A DNA stretch of 42,083 bases, taken from contig PFGC01000020.1 in NCBI GenBank assembly GCA_002781785.1, positions 1 through 42,083 of the forward strand. Direction: 5' to 3'. The notes beneath the pieces were generated by a model. That model made no database searches. It was not told the origin of the DNA and saw nothing but the letters and a program-made list of their open reading frames with translations. Below, in pieces: positions 24,460 through 31,847 of the stretch (position 1 is its first letter; each line of letters starts with the position of its first letter). Position numbers and translations under genes: made by a program. The DNA comes from Candidatus Kerfeldbacteria bacterium CG15_BIG_FIL_POST_REV_8_21_14_020_45_12 (GTDB lineage: Bacteria; Patescibacteriota; Patescibacteriia; UBA9570; XYC2-FULL-38-9).

Positions 24460-25722
24460 ATGCAATTTGCGCTAGCCGTCTTCATATTTGTCATCGCCTA
24501 CGCTGTTATTGTATCTGAAAGAATCCACCAAACTACAATAGCTATAGCAGGTGGCGTGCTCATGGTGGTACTGGGCGTCATTAATCAGGAAATGGCCTTT
24601 GCGGCCATTGACTGGAATACCATTGGTTTGTTGATTGGCATGATGGTGATTGTCTTAATCACCAAAAAAACCGGCCTCTTCCAATACGTAGCAATTAGAG
24701 CAGCTAAGGTTGCCAAGGGAGATCCAATAAGAATCATGATATACCTAGCCCTACTGACGGGCTTTTTTTCTGCTCTTCTGGACAACGTGACTACTATCTT
24801 ATTGATTGCACCTGTAACCTTTGTTATTGCTGATAATTTGAAGATAAATCCACTGCCCATTATTATCGCCGAGATTATCTTCTCTAATGTTGGTGGTACC
24901 GCCACTCTCATTGGTGGTCCGCCTAACATATTAATCGGATCAGCCGCCGGTCTTACCTTTGTAGATTTCTTGCTCAACCTAGCTCCGATCGCCCTAATAA
25001 TTTCCTTACCATCTCTCTTAATTATTTGGTTATTTTTTAGGAATCAACTAAAGACCACCGAGGAACTCAAGAACAGTATTATGCGTTTTGATGCCAGCAC
25101 ATCAATTACTGACGTGGCTCTCCTGAGAAAATCCCTCTTTGTGCTAGCGGTAACCATGATCGGCTTCCTGGTGCACGCCTCCCTAGGGCTCGAACCAGCT
25201 ACAGTGGCGCTATTTGGCGCTGGTTTGCTTTTGGTGATTACAAATACCCATCCTGAAGAGGTTTTAAAAGAAGTTGAGTGGACCACAATTATTTTCTTCT
25301 CTGGTTTATTCATATTAGTGGCAGGCATCGAACACGTTGGTTTGATAGATATGATGGCTGAAAAAGTCCTACATTTTACAGCTGGCTCAATGACCGCTAC
25401 CACACTGACTATTCTGTGGGCCTCCGCTGTATTCTCCGCCTTTATTGATAACATTCCATTTGTTGCTACGATGATACCATTGGTCCAGGACCTCGGTCGC
25501 TCTGGTTTGGATATTAATCCGCTGTGGTGGGCCTTAGCGCTCGGCGGTCAAATTGGCGGTAACGCCACCCTAATCGGCTCTGCTAATAACCTGGTTGCAG
25601 CGGGCCTGACAGAAAAGGCCGGGTATAAACTTGGATTCAAGGAATATATGATAGTTGGATCTTCGGTAACTTTTGTATGTATGTTGATATCAACTGTCTA
25701 CGTCTGGTTGCGTTACCTTTAA
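24460..25722 (+). CDS. ArsB/NhaD (ion transporter superfamily) permease
   Basis: 420-residue polytopic membrane protein with the two-fold repeat of the ArsB/NhaD/P-protein group. First half: LDNVTTILLIAPV, then NVGGTATLIGGPPNILIGSAAG. Second half: IDNIPFVATMIPLV, then GGQIGGNATLIGSANNLVAAGL. These matched DN...T and GG.ATLIG..N motifs form the ion/substrate hairpins. Homologues transport arsenite, exchange Na+/H+, or have unknown anion substrates. No arsenic genes lie nearby, and the partner is a CBS protein, so Na+/H+ or anion transport is more likely than arsenite, without proof. 3 bases before the carbonic-anhydrase-like gene. Confidence 0.87.
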   Translation: MQFALAVFIFVIAYAVIVSERIHQTTIAIAGGVLMVVLGVINQEMAFAAIDWNTIGLLIGMMVIVLITKKTGLFQYVAIRAAKVAKGDPIRIMIYLALLTGFFSALLDNVTTILLIAPVTFVIADNLKINPLPIIIAEIIFSNVGGTATLIGGPPNILIGSAAGLTFVDFLLNLAPIALIISLPSLLIIWLFFRNQLKTTEELKNSIMRFDASTSITDVALLRKSLFVLAVTMIGFLVHASLGLEPATVALFGAGLLLVITNTHPEEVLKEVEWTTIIFFSGLFILVAGIEHVGLIDMMAEKVLHFTAGSMTATTLTILWASAVFSAFIDNIPFVATMIPLVQDLGRSGLDINPLWWALALGGQIGGNATLIGSANNLVAAGLTEKAGYKLGFKEYMIVGSSVTFVCMLISTVYVWLRYL

Positions 25723-25725
25723 GAC

Positions 25726-26208
25726 ATGGCAGAGCACAAGGCGACAGCTTTATTGATAACTTGCATGGACTATAGATTTGTAGATTCCTTCTACAAAGAG
25801 GCTCATGCTTTGGGCATTGAACATTCCTATGACCGCGTAGCAATCGCCGGAGACATTAAAAATGTTGTCAGGCCGAGTAAGCCGGGGGACGCTGAGTTGA
25901 TTCTTAGGCAGATTGAAATTAGCAAAGAACTACACGATATCGAAGAGGTTGTGATAATTTCGCATCAGAATTGTGGTGCCTATGGTGAGCTAGCTGGGTT
26001 ATCAGCAGATCAAGAGCTATCTGTTCATACGCAAGATTTACTAGCAGCCCGAGAAATTATTATCAGTCGAGTTCCTGGTATCCGCGTCCTAACATTTTTT
26101 GCGACACTTAAAGAAGGTGATCACAACAATATTATGGCTTTAAAGAAATTACTTCATGATAGTACCTCAGGAAATACACGATCAACTTACCAGCAAGCAG
26201 TGGTATAG
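25726..26208 (+). CDS. Beta-carbonic-anhydrase-like protein
   Basis: 160 residues. Zinc-site signatures of the beta-carbonic anhydrase fold: C-M-D-Y-R (Cys13, Asp15, Arg17) and S-H-Q-N-C-G-A-Y-G (His80, Cys83). A VAIAGDIKNVVRPS stretch lies where beta-CAs have their R-N-A-G loop, but the canonical RNAGN is absent. It is shorter than standard beta-CAs (about 200) and fits the Pro_CA_2 group of putative carbonic anhydrases. Hydration of CO2 is therefore plausible but unproven. The 3' end overlaps the next gene by 53 bases, an unusually long overlap for this window. Confidence 0.72.
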   Translation: MAEHKATALLITCMDYRFVDSFYKEAHALGIEHSYDRVAIAGDIKNVVRPSKPGDAELILRQIEISKELHDIEEVVIISHQNCGAYGELAGLSADQELSVHTQDLLAAREIIISRVPGIRVLTFFATLKEGDHNNIMALKKLLHDSTSGNTRSTYQQAVV

Positions 26209-27631
26209 ACAGCGCTTTGACGGCACCCCCCTTTTTTTGTATAGCATCGCTGCTGCAGAAATGATCCCCGACAGTAGGCGTCCAGCCGGTAGCCAAGCCG
26301 ATATCCAAGTTGGTTTTTTTGAGAATGAAAAAGCAGACTGGTATTTTGATGTAGCTGAAATTGACCGCGGCGCCGGAAGTTTGGTGCAACTAGCACTCAA
26401 GAACCCAAATGTAGTTACAGAATTTCTGCACGCCTGGAAGTTAGATGAAAGTCGTTTTGAGAAATTTTGTCTAAAGGCAGTGAGTCACTTTAGCTTACCT
26501 GACTTATCAGACGAAGCCTTACTAGCCCTTTGGAAAAAATACCAACAACTTGGAAACAAACGCTTCAGCTCCAGTGCAATTATAGATTACTTTGCCTTAG
26601 GCACTGATCGGTTAATAGCCGATAAAATTCGTGATGAAGTTGGAGAGACTGATAGTGAAACAATCTTTGCCCAGATATTTAGTGCTCTAACTGCTCCAGT
26701 TTATCAATCCTTTATAAACGAAGCAGAGATAGATTTACTAAAAATAGCCGCCGGAGATTCTACTGAGACAGTTGAGCAGTATCAGCAGAGGTATTTTTGG
26801 ACAAAGAATAACTACGCTACAGCTACCGATTTGCCAGTCAGTCACTTTGCAGAGGAAATTAAAGTATGGAAGCAAAGCGCTAATGACCTCAAGCACCATT
26901 ACGAAAGATTAGTACTGCTTCCTGAACAAAATCGTCGAACCAAGCATGACTTGATTGAAAAATACGACCTATCTCCGCACCTCCGTACTTTGATTAGCAT
27001 GACCGAAGATTTTACTTGGTGGCAAGACGAGCGCAAGAAGGCGACTATGCTCAATATTCACGTTGGCATGTTTTTATTGACAGAGATTTCCAAGCGAATT
27101 TCAATAGACTGTGATTTATTACTTTATGCTTTAGCGCCAGAAATATCTGCTCTCATCGGTGGTAATGGCCCGACAGCCAATGATCTAGCTGAGCGCAGGA
27201 GAGGCAGCGTTTATCTATTCACCCCTGAGCACAGTGTGGTGTTGACTGGAGCGGAGGTAGTGGCGGAAGTAAAGAAAATAATGACTCCAGATCCAGCTTA
27301 CGATGTGCCGGGTGACATTAGAGGTTTAATCGCCAACACGGGCAAGGTTCGTGGCACGGCTAAAGTTTTAAGTTCAGTAGATCAAATCAGTAAGATTAAG
27401 GATGGTGATGTCTTGGTTGCTGTTATGACCCGGCCTGATTACGTGCCTGCCATGAAGCGAGCCTCCGCGATTGTGACTGATGAAGGAGGGATTACTAGCC
27501 ATGCTGCGGTGGTAAGCAGAGAATTAGGAATACCTTGTATTATTGGAACAAAATTTGCAACGACTGTTTTTTCAGATGGCGATACCATTGAGGTAAACGC
27601 CAATCACGGCTGGGTTAGAAAGATCGCCTAA
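26156..27631 (+). CDS. PEP-utilising enzyme-like protein with C-terminal phosphohistidine domain
   Basis: 491 residues. The C-terminus (about 385-490) is the mobile swivelling domain of PEP synthase/PPDK: DVLVAVMTRPDYVPAMKRASAIVTDEGGITSHAAVVSRELGIPCIIGT. The phosphoryl-carrier His is His449. Residues 1-380 are mostly helical and resemble the linker regions of PEP-synthase-like proteins. Neither an ATP-grasp nor a PEP-binding TIM barrel is visible, so it cannot be a complete PEP synthase. It may accept phosphate from, or work with, separate subunits. The start ATG 26156 overlaps the previous gene by 53 bases; the next in-frame ATG would remove the conserved-looking WYRQRFDGTPLFLYS segment. Confidence 0.75.
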   Translation: MIVPQEIHDQLTSKQWYRQRFDGTPLFLYSIAAAEMIPDSRRPAGSQADIQVGFFENEKADWYFDVAEIDRGAGSLVQLALKNPNVVTEFLHAWKLDESRFEKFCLKAVSHFSLPDLSDEALLALWKKYQQLGNKRFSSSAIIDYFALGTDRLIADKIRDEVGETDSETIFAQIFSALTAPVYQSFINEAEIDLLKIAAGDSTETVEQYQQRYFWTKNNYATATDLPVSHFAEEIKVWKQSANDLKHHYERLVLLPEQNRRTKHDLIEKYDLSPHLRTLISMTEDFTWWQDERKKATMLNIHVGMFLLTEISKRISIDCDLLLYALAPEISALIGGNGPTANDLAERRRGSVYLFTPEHSVVLTGAEVVAEVKKIMTPDPAYDVPGDIRGLIANTGKVRGTAKVLSSVDQISKIKDGDVLVAVMTRPDYVPAMKRASAIVTDEGGITSHAAVVSRELGIPCIIGTKFATTVFSDGDTIEVNANHGWVRKIA

Positions 27632-27650
27632 TTTTGACGATTAGGCGTTA
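27625..27650 (+). terminator. Weak hairpin terminator
   Basis: CGCCTAA at 27625-27631 (including the stop codon) pairs with TTAGGCG at 27641-27647 around a 9-base loop, followed by TTAATTT. Short stem and poor T run, so termination is likely partial. It precedes a new promoter by about 10 bases. Confidence 0.45.
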
Positions 27651-27660
27651 ATTTGCCTCT

Positions 27661-27689
27661 TTGCAAAAAACAAAAAAAACTGCTATAGT
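27661..27689 (+). promoter_or_regulatory. Promoter of the DUF5663/repeat-protein operon
   Basis: -35 TTGCAA at 27661-27666, 17 bases, TG at 27681-27682 and -10 TATAGT at 27684-27689. Start near 27696. A second TATAAT lies at 27703-27708. The leader ends ATTTTTGCGTATGA, the same as in front of glyS. Confidence 0.72.
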
Positions 27690-27718
27690 CGGATCAACGA
27701 TATATAATATTTTTGCGT

Positions 27719-28030
27719 ATGACTGACGCAGTTCCAAAATATCTTAGCGACAATGTTTTTGTTGAGCTAGGCTTGGCCAATCTATCTCTAGATCGTAAAC
27801 TGGTCATGCTTGAGCAAATGAACGAGGTTGTTCATAAGCGAGCCATGCTAAGAGTGTTAGAGCAATTACCAGAAGAAGCGAAACAAGACTTAGATTCTTT
27901 TACCGATCTGTCTCAAGCTGATCAGGCCGATCGGTTGCTTGCTTATGTACCAAATCTGGCTGCCATTCTTTTAGAAGAGGTAGATCAAGTGAAGACACAG
28001 ATGAAAGCCATTCGGGTAACCACTGAATGA
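27719..28030 (+). CDS. Small helical protein, DUF5663-like
   Basis: 103 residues. The pattern LDRKLVMLEQMNEVVHKRAMLRVLEQLPEEAKQDL, then ...LLAYVPNLAAILLEEVDQVKTQM, resembles DUF5663 proteins that are common in Patescibacteria, recalled from the family pattern rather than searched. All-helical, acidic, no signal or membrane helix. ATG 27719 fits the leader element; an in-frame TTG at 27713 is less likely. It opens an operon with a short coiled-coil protein and a 1197-residue repeat protein, which suggests they work together. Function unknown. Confidence 0.6.
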   Translation: MTDAVPKYLSDNVFVELGLANLSLDRKLVMLEQMNEVVHKRAMLRVLEQLPEEAKQDLDSFTDLSQADQADRLLAYVPNLAAILLEEVDQVKTQMKAIRVTTE

Positions 28031-28037
28031 TTTGGGG

Positions 28038-28235
28038 ATGTCTGAGGAGATTGGACAAAAACTGTCAGATAAAGAACTTAAAGAAGTGCTTGGTCGAATG
28101 GTTGACGCTTTTAACGAGTTTCATGAGCAAATGCGCGAGTTAGAAAAGAGGCAGCAGAATGTTATTGAGCATATTCAAAAAAGGATAGACGGCGAAAAAT
28201 TAGAAGATCTGAAAAAAAAGCTTGAACAAATGTAA
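28038..28235 (+). CDS. 65-residue coiled-coil protein
   Basis: A small, highly charged, all-helical protein. Heptad-like spacing runs through most of the sequence (EELGRM/FNEFHEQMRELEKRQQ... then KRIDGEKLEDLKKKLEQM), so it probably dimerises. The start ATG 28038 is preceded by GGGG (28034-28037), too close for a normal Shine-Dalgarno; an in-frame TTG at 28032 is an alternative. Lies 7 bases after the DUF5663-like gene and 2 bases before the giant gene, strongly suggesting co-translation. No family recognised. Confidence 0.65.
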   Translation: MSEEIGQKLSDKELKEVLGRMVDAFNEFHEQMRELEKRQQNVIEHIQKRIDGEKLEDLKKKLEQM

Positions 28236-28237
28236 TT

Positions 28238-31200
28238 ATGGCTGAGCCAATGCGACAAACTGAGACTCATGATCAAGTTCCTGAGTCAGTAGAATTGGTC
28301 GAAGACAAGGCTTTGACGCCGGAAATCGTCGAGTCAGTTCCTGGTCAATTGGAGGAGCGGGCTAGTGTACGAGTTTTAGAGTTTAAGCAGCGTGGTGCCG
28401 GATCAGCTGAAGTAGCCAACCCCTCAGAGCAAAGTGATCTAGCGAGTCTAGAAGGGGCTGTCCATGCGGTTGAGCAGCAGTTATATAAAAAGCTGGAAGC
28501 TGCCAGGGTTCGTCTACAAAGCGCCAGAGAGGCCAGCGCTAAGGTTAAATTTTGGGATCGCTCAGCCATGCGCGAAGCCAAGGCTGACGTTGAGGAGGCC
28601 ACAGAGGACTATCAATCGCTGATGACAGAACACCAAGACTCGCGGGCTGCCCAGTTAATACAGCGTCGTGAGCAGAGGGTTCAGGCTGAGCGCGATAATA
28701 GGCAGCGCAAGAGTTTATTTAGTCGAGTTGGACAACGCCTTACCAAGGACGCTGGCAGAGTACTGAGTGAGGATGCTCAAGCCCAAGAGAGGCTCACTAA
28801 TGTTACAGAGCAGTACGATGAAGCCGCTGCTGAGGTTGTTGCAGATCACATTAGTTTGGCGCTTCAAGAGATGGGAGCTTTAGCAGATCAACGCGCTATT
28901 GCCGAGCATGCAGAAACTAACGCCATTTATCAAGCCTATAAAAGCTTGAGCGAAATGAATCTTCAGGCAGTTTTAAAGTCGCTAGGAACTGACTGGGAGC
29001 CGTCTAGTTGGAGAGGTCGTTTAGCAGCCAAGGGGCTTAACGCTAGACTGCTAGTCAATTTATCACTTGTAGGAGGTGGATTAGTGGCAGGTGCTACTGG
29101 GTTTGGAGCTGCTGCTGGTGGCTTGCTAGTAACCAAGCGTTTATTATCTGGCCTAGCCTCTGGCTCTGGAACTTTTGACTTGGCGGGAATGCTACGCCAA
29201 AGAAAGTTGAATAAAGAGGTGGCTAAACGTTTAGATAAGGAGAGTCCTGCCAATCTTTCTACAGAAGATTTAAATAACTATATTGCCCAACTAGAATCAG
29301 CCGCTATTGTGAATGGTCGCAGGCCTACGATGGACAGGATGTACCAACGCTTGCAATCAGAGCGCGGTCGTCGTTGGAGTGCAGATCATCAATCAGAAGG
29401 CTTGGCCCCTCCAGAGAAAGCGGCCGACGCCATGCAGCAAGAGCTTGCCAGTATGATGCAAGATGCCGATAAACGCTTTCTTGATTTTGAAAGAGGTGAT
29501 CGTGATGCACAGGCTAGGTTTAAGGTGTATGGAGCTGCAGTTGGTGTTCTTATAGGCAGCGGTGAGCATGTTAGATTATTAAAGGGGTTAGTTGGAACAG
29601 CTTACGCCGCTGAGCCCGGGGCCGACGCTTTTATTGCTGCGCTTGAGGCTGGCAGCTTGCCTGATGGATTTACTATTGACGGAGCTCAGGCCGCCTTGAA
29701 ACATCTTGTGGAAATTAGTTCTACAACTTCACTCGGAGATATGAAAATGTTGTTAGTTGACGGTGGGACTATTGTCCAAAATGGAGACACCTTAGGTTTT
29801 CAAATGGCAACAGGGGAGTTGATTTCACTTGATTCACCGGAGGCGTTTGCTCGCGTGCCACAGCTTTCTGAGTTACTTAGCGCTGCAGACTCATTAGAAA
29901 CACCTGCTGAATTAGCAGAAGTTCCATTATCTACTGATGTTCAGCCACCTGCGGTAGATGTTGTGCATTCTGTACCCGCCGGCGATGTTCGTGTAGGAGA
30001 TATCACCGAACTTACTGCTGACAAAATTTCCGGGGCAGACACTGTTCATTTTACGGTCGATGGCACTGGAGTAACCTTAGATTACAAAGATGGTGTTTAC
30101 GAATTTGTTAGAGACAACGCTAATGCCAGAGGCATTAGGCCAGGTGTGGTAGTTGATGGTTTCGATAGGTTAGCTAAGGCTCACGCGGGGAGAGCGGATT
30201 CATCTTTTGTTTTTGGAACTAGCGTTCGTCTATCAAGGTATAGCGACATGTTGAAGGTTATTGAACAGATGCGCGAGGCAGGTCTTGCCGATACGCCTCA
30301 GTTCGCCAGCTTACAGACTCAAATCGCCGCTGAGTCCGCTAGCATTACACACGATTATGGGAATGTGCTAGTGAGTCCAATTATTGCGCCTGAGGCGCCT
30401 GCGGCTTCAGCTATTCCTGACAAGCTTCCGGGCACTTCAACAGCCACTGCAAGCACTGACTTGAGAGGTAGCGACCTTGCTCACGATAGCCTTGATTCCA
30501 CCCCAGTTCCGACATCACATTTTGACACGGCCACTGGAGGCTTCACCATGACACAAGGTGCTGAGGGATACACCTTCACCTTTCCTGACCCTAGCACTCA
30601 CTTCAGCCCAGGTCTGGCCCGAGACGACTTTATCGATATTGCTAAGGCTCATGCCGAAAAAGGTAGCTCGGGTTTTGTTATAGGGACGCAAATGAGTTTT
30701 GGAAGGCTTGAGCAATTACTACAGGCTAACCAAGCTCTGGAATCAGCCGGGCTAGCCAATCAACCTCAGCAAGTTGCTTTAGCCGCTGAAATTCAAAGCC
30801 ACATTAATTCTATGGCTCGTGAATACGGTAATGTTTTTAATTCTGACTTAATGGGCCATCCTGGCATGCCGGACACAGTGCGTACTCCAAACTTTGCTGC
30901 CTTAGCCTACGAGAAGCTTCCTGATCTCACTGGCGCTAGAGCTGTGGAGCGTGCAGCTGACTGGCAGGAGTCAGGTAAAACGCCCAGTGGTTTATTTGAT
31001 GATGAGTGGGACAGGGCCACTAAACGGGCCATCAGCCCAGTAACTCCAGGCAAGGTAGTTGATGGCTTTGCTCGTGGAGTACGCGGTACAGACGACAGTT
31101 TAAATAGAACTCTAGATGTCGGTGCTTACAAAGCTCAAGATTGGGTTGACGATAACATTGCTCCAAATACTGACCCCACAGCTCAACTACCAGTAGATCA

Positions 31201-31831
31201 AGAAACTCTTCCCGGTTGGCGTCCAGAGGACGCTCCATCTGCTCGAAAAGCGGCTAAGGCAGCTATGCAAGCAGATAGACAAACAGCACACCAGGAGGTG
31301 GTTGAGAGTGCTCGAGAGATAGCTGAGCTTGAGGATCAGGTCTTCAAAATTCCAGAACATATTAATCCAGAAACTGTAGCCCAATTCGAGGCAACGGGCA
31401 CCCTTCACAGTGGTGATACTACTGCCGTTTTTGAGCACATTCGGGGGAAACGTTTTTCAGTGACCTTAACGGAGATGCCGGATCAGGAGTCAGCTGTGAC
31501 TAGTTATTTGGGCGACGATTACCGCGAAGTTATTCGGAGAAATCTGCACCTACATACAATTCATGATGCCAGGCCTATGATAGTTGAGGTAGAAGGTCAT
31601 ACACGAAAATTAGCTGGCCTGCTTGAGATCAAAAAAACAATGATCGAAAATGGACTAACTAAAACCCCTCAGTTCAGAGTATTAGATAAAGCCATCGATC
31701 AGACACAACGTGATGTTACCCAATACGGACGAGTAATGTGGGACGACCCTGGCTACGGTAAGATGTCCGCCCAGCAAATTCGATCTCTGTTTATTTCTAC
31801 GGGAACTGGCAGTCCGCCGTCTCGCCGTTAA
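28238..31831 (+). CDS. 1197-residue protein: coiled coil, two hydrophobic segments, three divergent C-terminal repeats
   Basis: Not assignable to a known family. Layout by residue: 1-65 disordered, acidic; 70-250 long charged coiled coil; 271-300 Gly/Ala-rich hydrophobic segment; 315-425 charged helical region; 429-458 second hydrophobic segment ending in an A-Y-A-A-E-P, signal-peptidase-like site; 460-560 mixed domain; then three related units of about 105 residues at 600-710, 765-866 and 1064-1165. Between units are Pro/Ala/Ser/Thr-rich linkers. Each unit ends in an (A/N)-G-L-x-x-x-P-Q helix, then Y-G-(N/R)-V. Topology is uncertain because two hydrophobic segments return the chain to the starting side unless cleaved. 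A cell-surface or membrane-organising role is inferred from architecture only. Confidence 0.65.
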   Translation: MAEPMRQTETHDQVPESVELVEDKALTPEIVESVPGQLEERASVRVLEFKQRGAGSAEVANPSEQSDLASLEGAVHAVEQQLYKKLEAARVRLQSAREASAKVKFWDRSAMREAKADVEEATEDYQSLMTEHQDSRAAQLIQRREQRVQAERDNRQRKSLFSRVGQRLTKDAGRVLSEDAQAQERLTNVTEQYDEAAAEVVADHISLALQEMGALADQRAIAEHAETNAIYQAYKSLSEMNLQAVLKSLGTDWEPSSWRGRLAAKGLNARLLVNLSLVGGGLVAGATGFGAAAGGLLVTKRLLSGLASGSGTFDLAGMLRQRKLNKEVAKRLDKESPANLSTEDLNNYIAQLESAAIVNGRRPTMDRMYQRLQSERGRRWSADHQSEGLAPPEKAADAMQQELASMMQDADKRFLDFERGDRDAQARFKVYGAAVGVLIGSGEHVRLLKGLVGTAYAAEPGADAFIAALEAGSLPDGFTIDGAQAALKHLVEISSTTSLGDMKMLLVDGGTIVQNGDTLGFQMATGELISLDSPEAFARVPQLSELLSAADSLETPAELAEVPLSTDVQPPAVDVVHSVPAGDVRVGDITELTADKISGADTVHFTVDGTGVTLDYKDGVYEFVRDNANARGIRPGVVVDGFDRLAKAHAGRADSSFVFGTSVRLSRYSDMLKVIEQMREAGLADTPQFASLQTQIAAESASITHDYGNVLVSPIIAPEAPAASAIPDKLPGTSTATASTDLRGSDLAHDSLDSTPVPTSHFDTATGGFTMTQGAEGYTFTFPDPSTHFSPGLARDDFIDIAKAHAEKGSSGFVIGTQMSFGRLEQLLQANQALESAGLANQPQQVALAAEIQSHINSMAREYGNVFNSDLMGHPGMPDTVRTPNFAALAYEKLPDLTGARAVERAADWQESGKTPSGLFDDEWDRATKRAISPVTPGKVVDGFARGVRGTDDSLNRTLDVGAYKAQDWVDDNIAPNTDPTAQLPVDQETLPGWRPEDAPSARKAAKAAMQADRQTAHQEVVESAREIAELEDQVFKIPEHINPETVAQFEATGTLHSGDTTAVFEHIRGKRFSVTLTEMPDQESAVTSYLGDDYREVIRRNLHLHTIHDARPMIVEVEGHTRKLAGLLEIKKTMIENGLTKTPQFRVLDKAIDQTQRDVTQYGRVMWDDPGYGKMSAQQIRSLFISTGTGSPPSRR
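30035..30367 (+). repeat. Protein repeat unit 1 of the 1197-residue protein
   Basis: Residues 600-710. Beta-like start (VHFTVDGTGVTLDY), FDRLAKAHA helix, SFVFGTSVRLSRYSDML, then MREAGLADTPQFASL and a terminal HDYGNVL. Clear partner of unit 2. Confidence 0.65.
30530..30835 (+). repeat. Protein repeat unit 2
   Basis: Residues 765-866. Matches unit 1 in order: GYTFTF, FIDIAKAHAEKGSSGFVIGTQMSFGRLEQLL, ALESAGLANQPQQVAL, REYGNVF. Protein-level similarity; the DNA is diverged. Confidence 0.65.
31427..31732 (+). repeat. Protein repeat unit 3 (most diverged)
   Basis: Residues 1064-1165. Keeps the second half: RKLAGLLEIKKTMIENGLT, KTPQFRVLDKAI and TQYGRVM. The first half differs, with YREVIRRN in place of the FDRLAKAHA helix. 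Confidence 0.5.
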
Positions 31832-31847
31832 TTGACCTAACTCTCAG

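Noticed and set aside
24460-25722. Arsenite efflux pump ArsB in a resistance operon
   Set aside because: No arsR, arsC or arsA nearby; the family also includes Na+/H+ exchangers and anion carriers, so a specific arsenic role is unsupported.
28238-31831. Giant protein as a toxin or contact-dependent inhibition effector
   Set aside because: No Rhs/YD or hemagglutinin repeats, no recognisable toxin tip, no immunity-like gene; the downstream gene is a DNA repair helicase.
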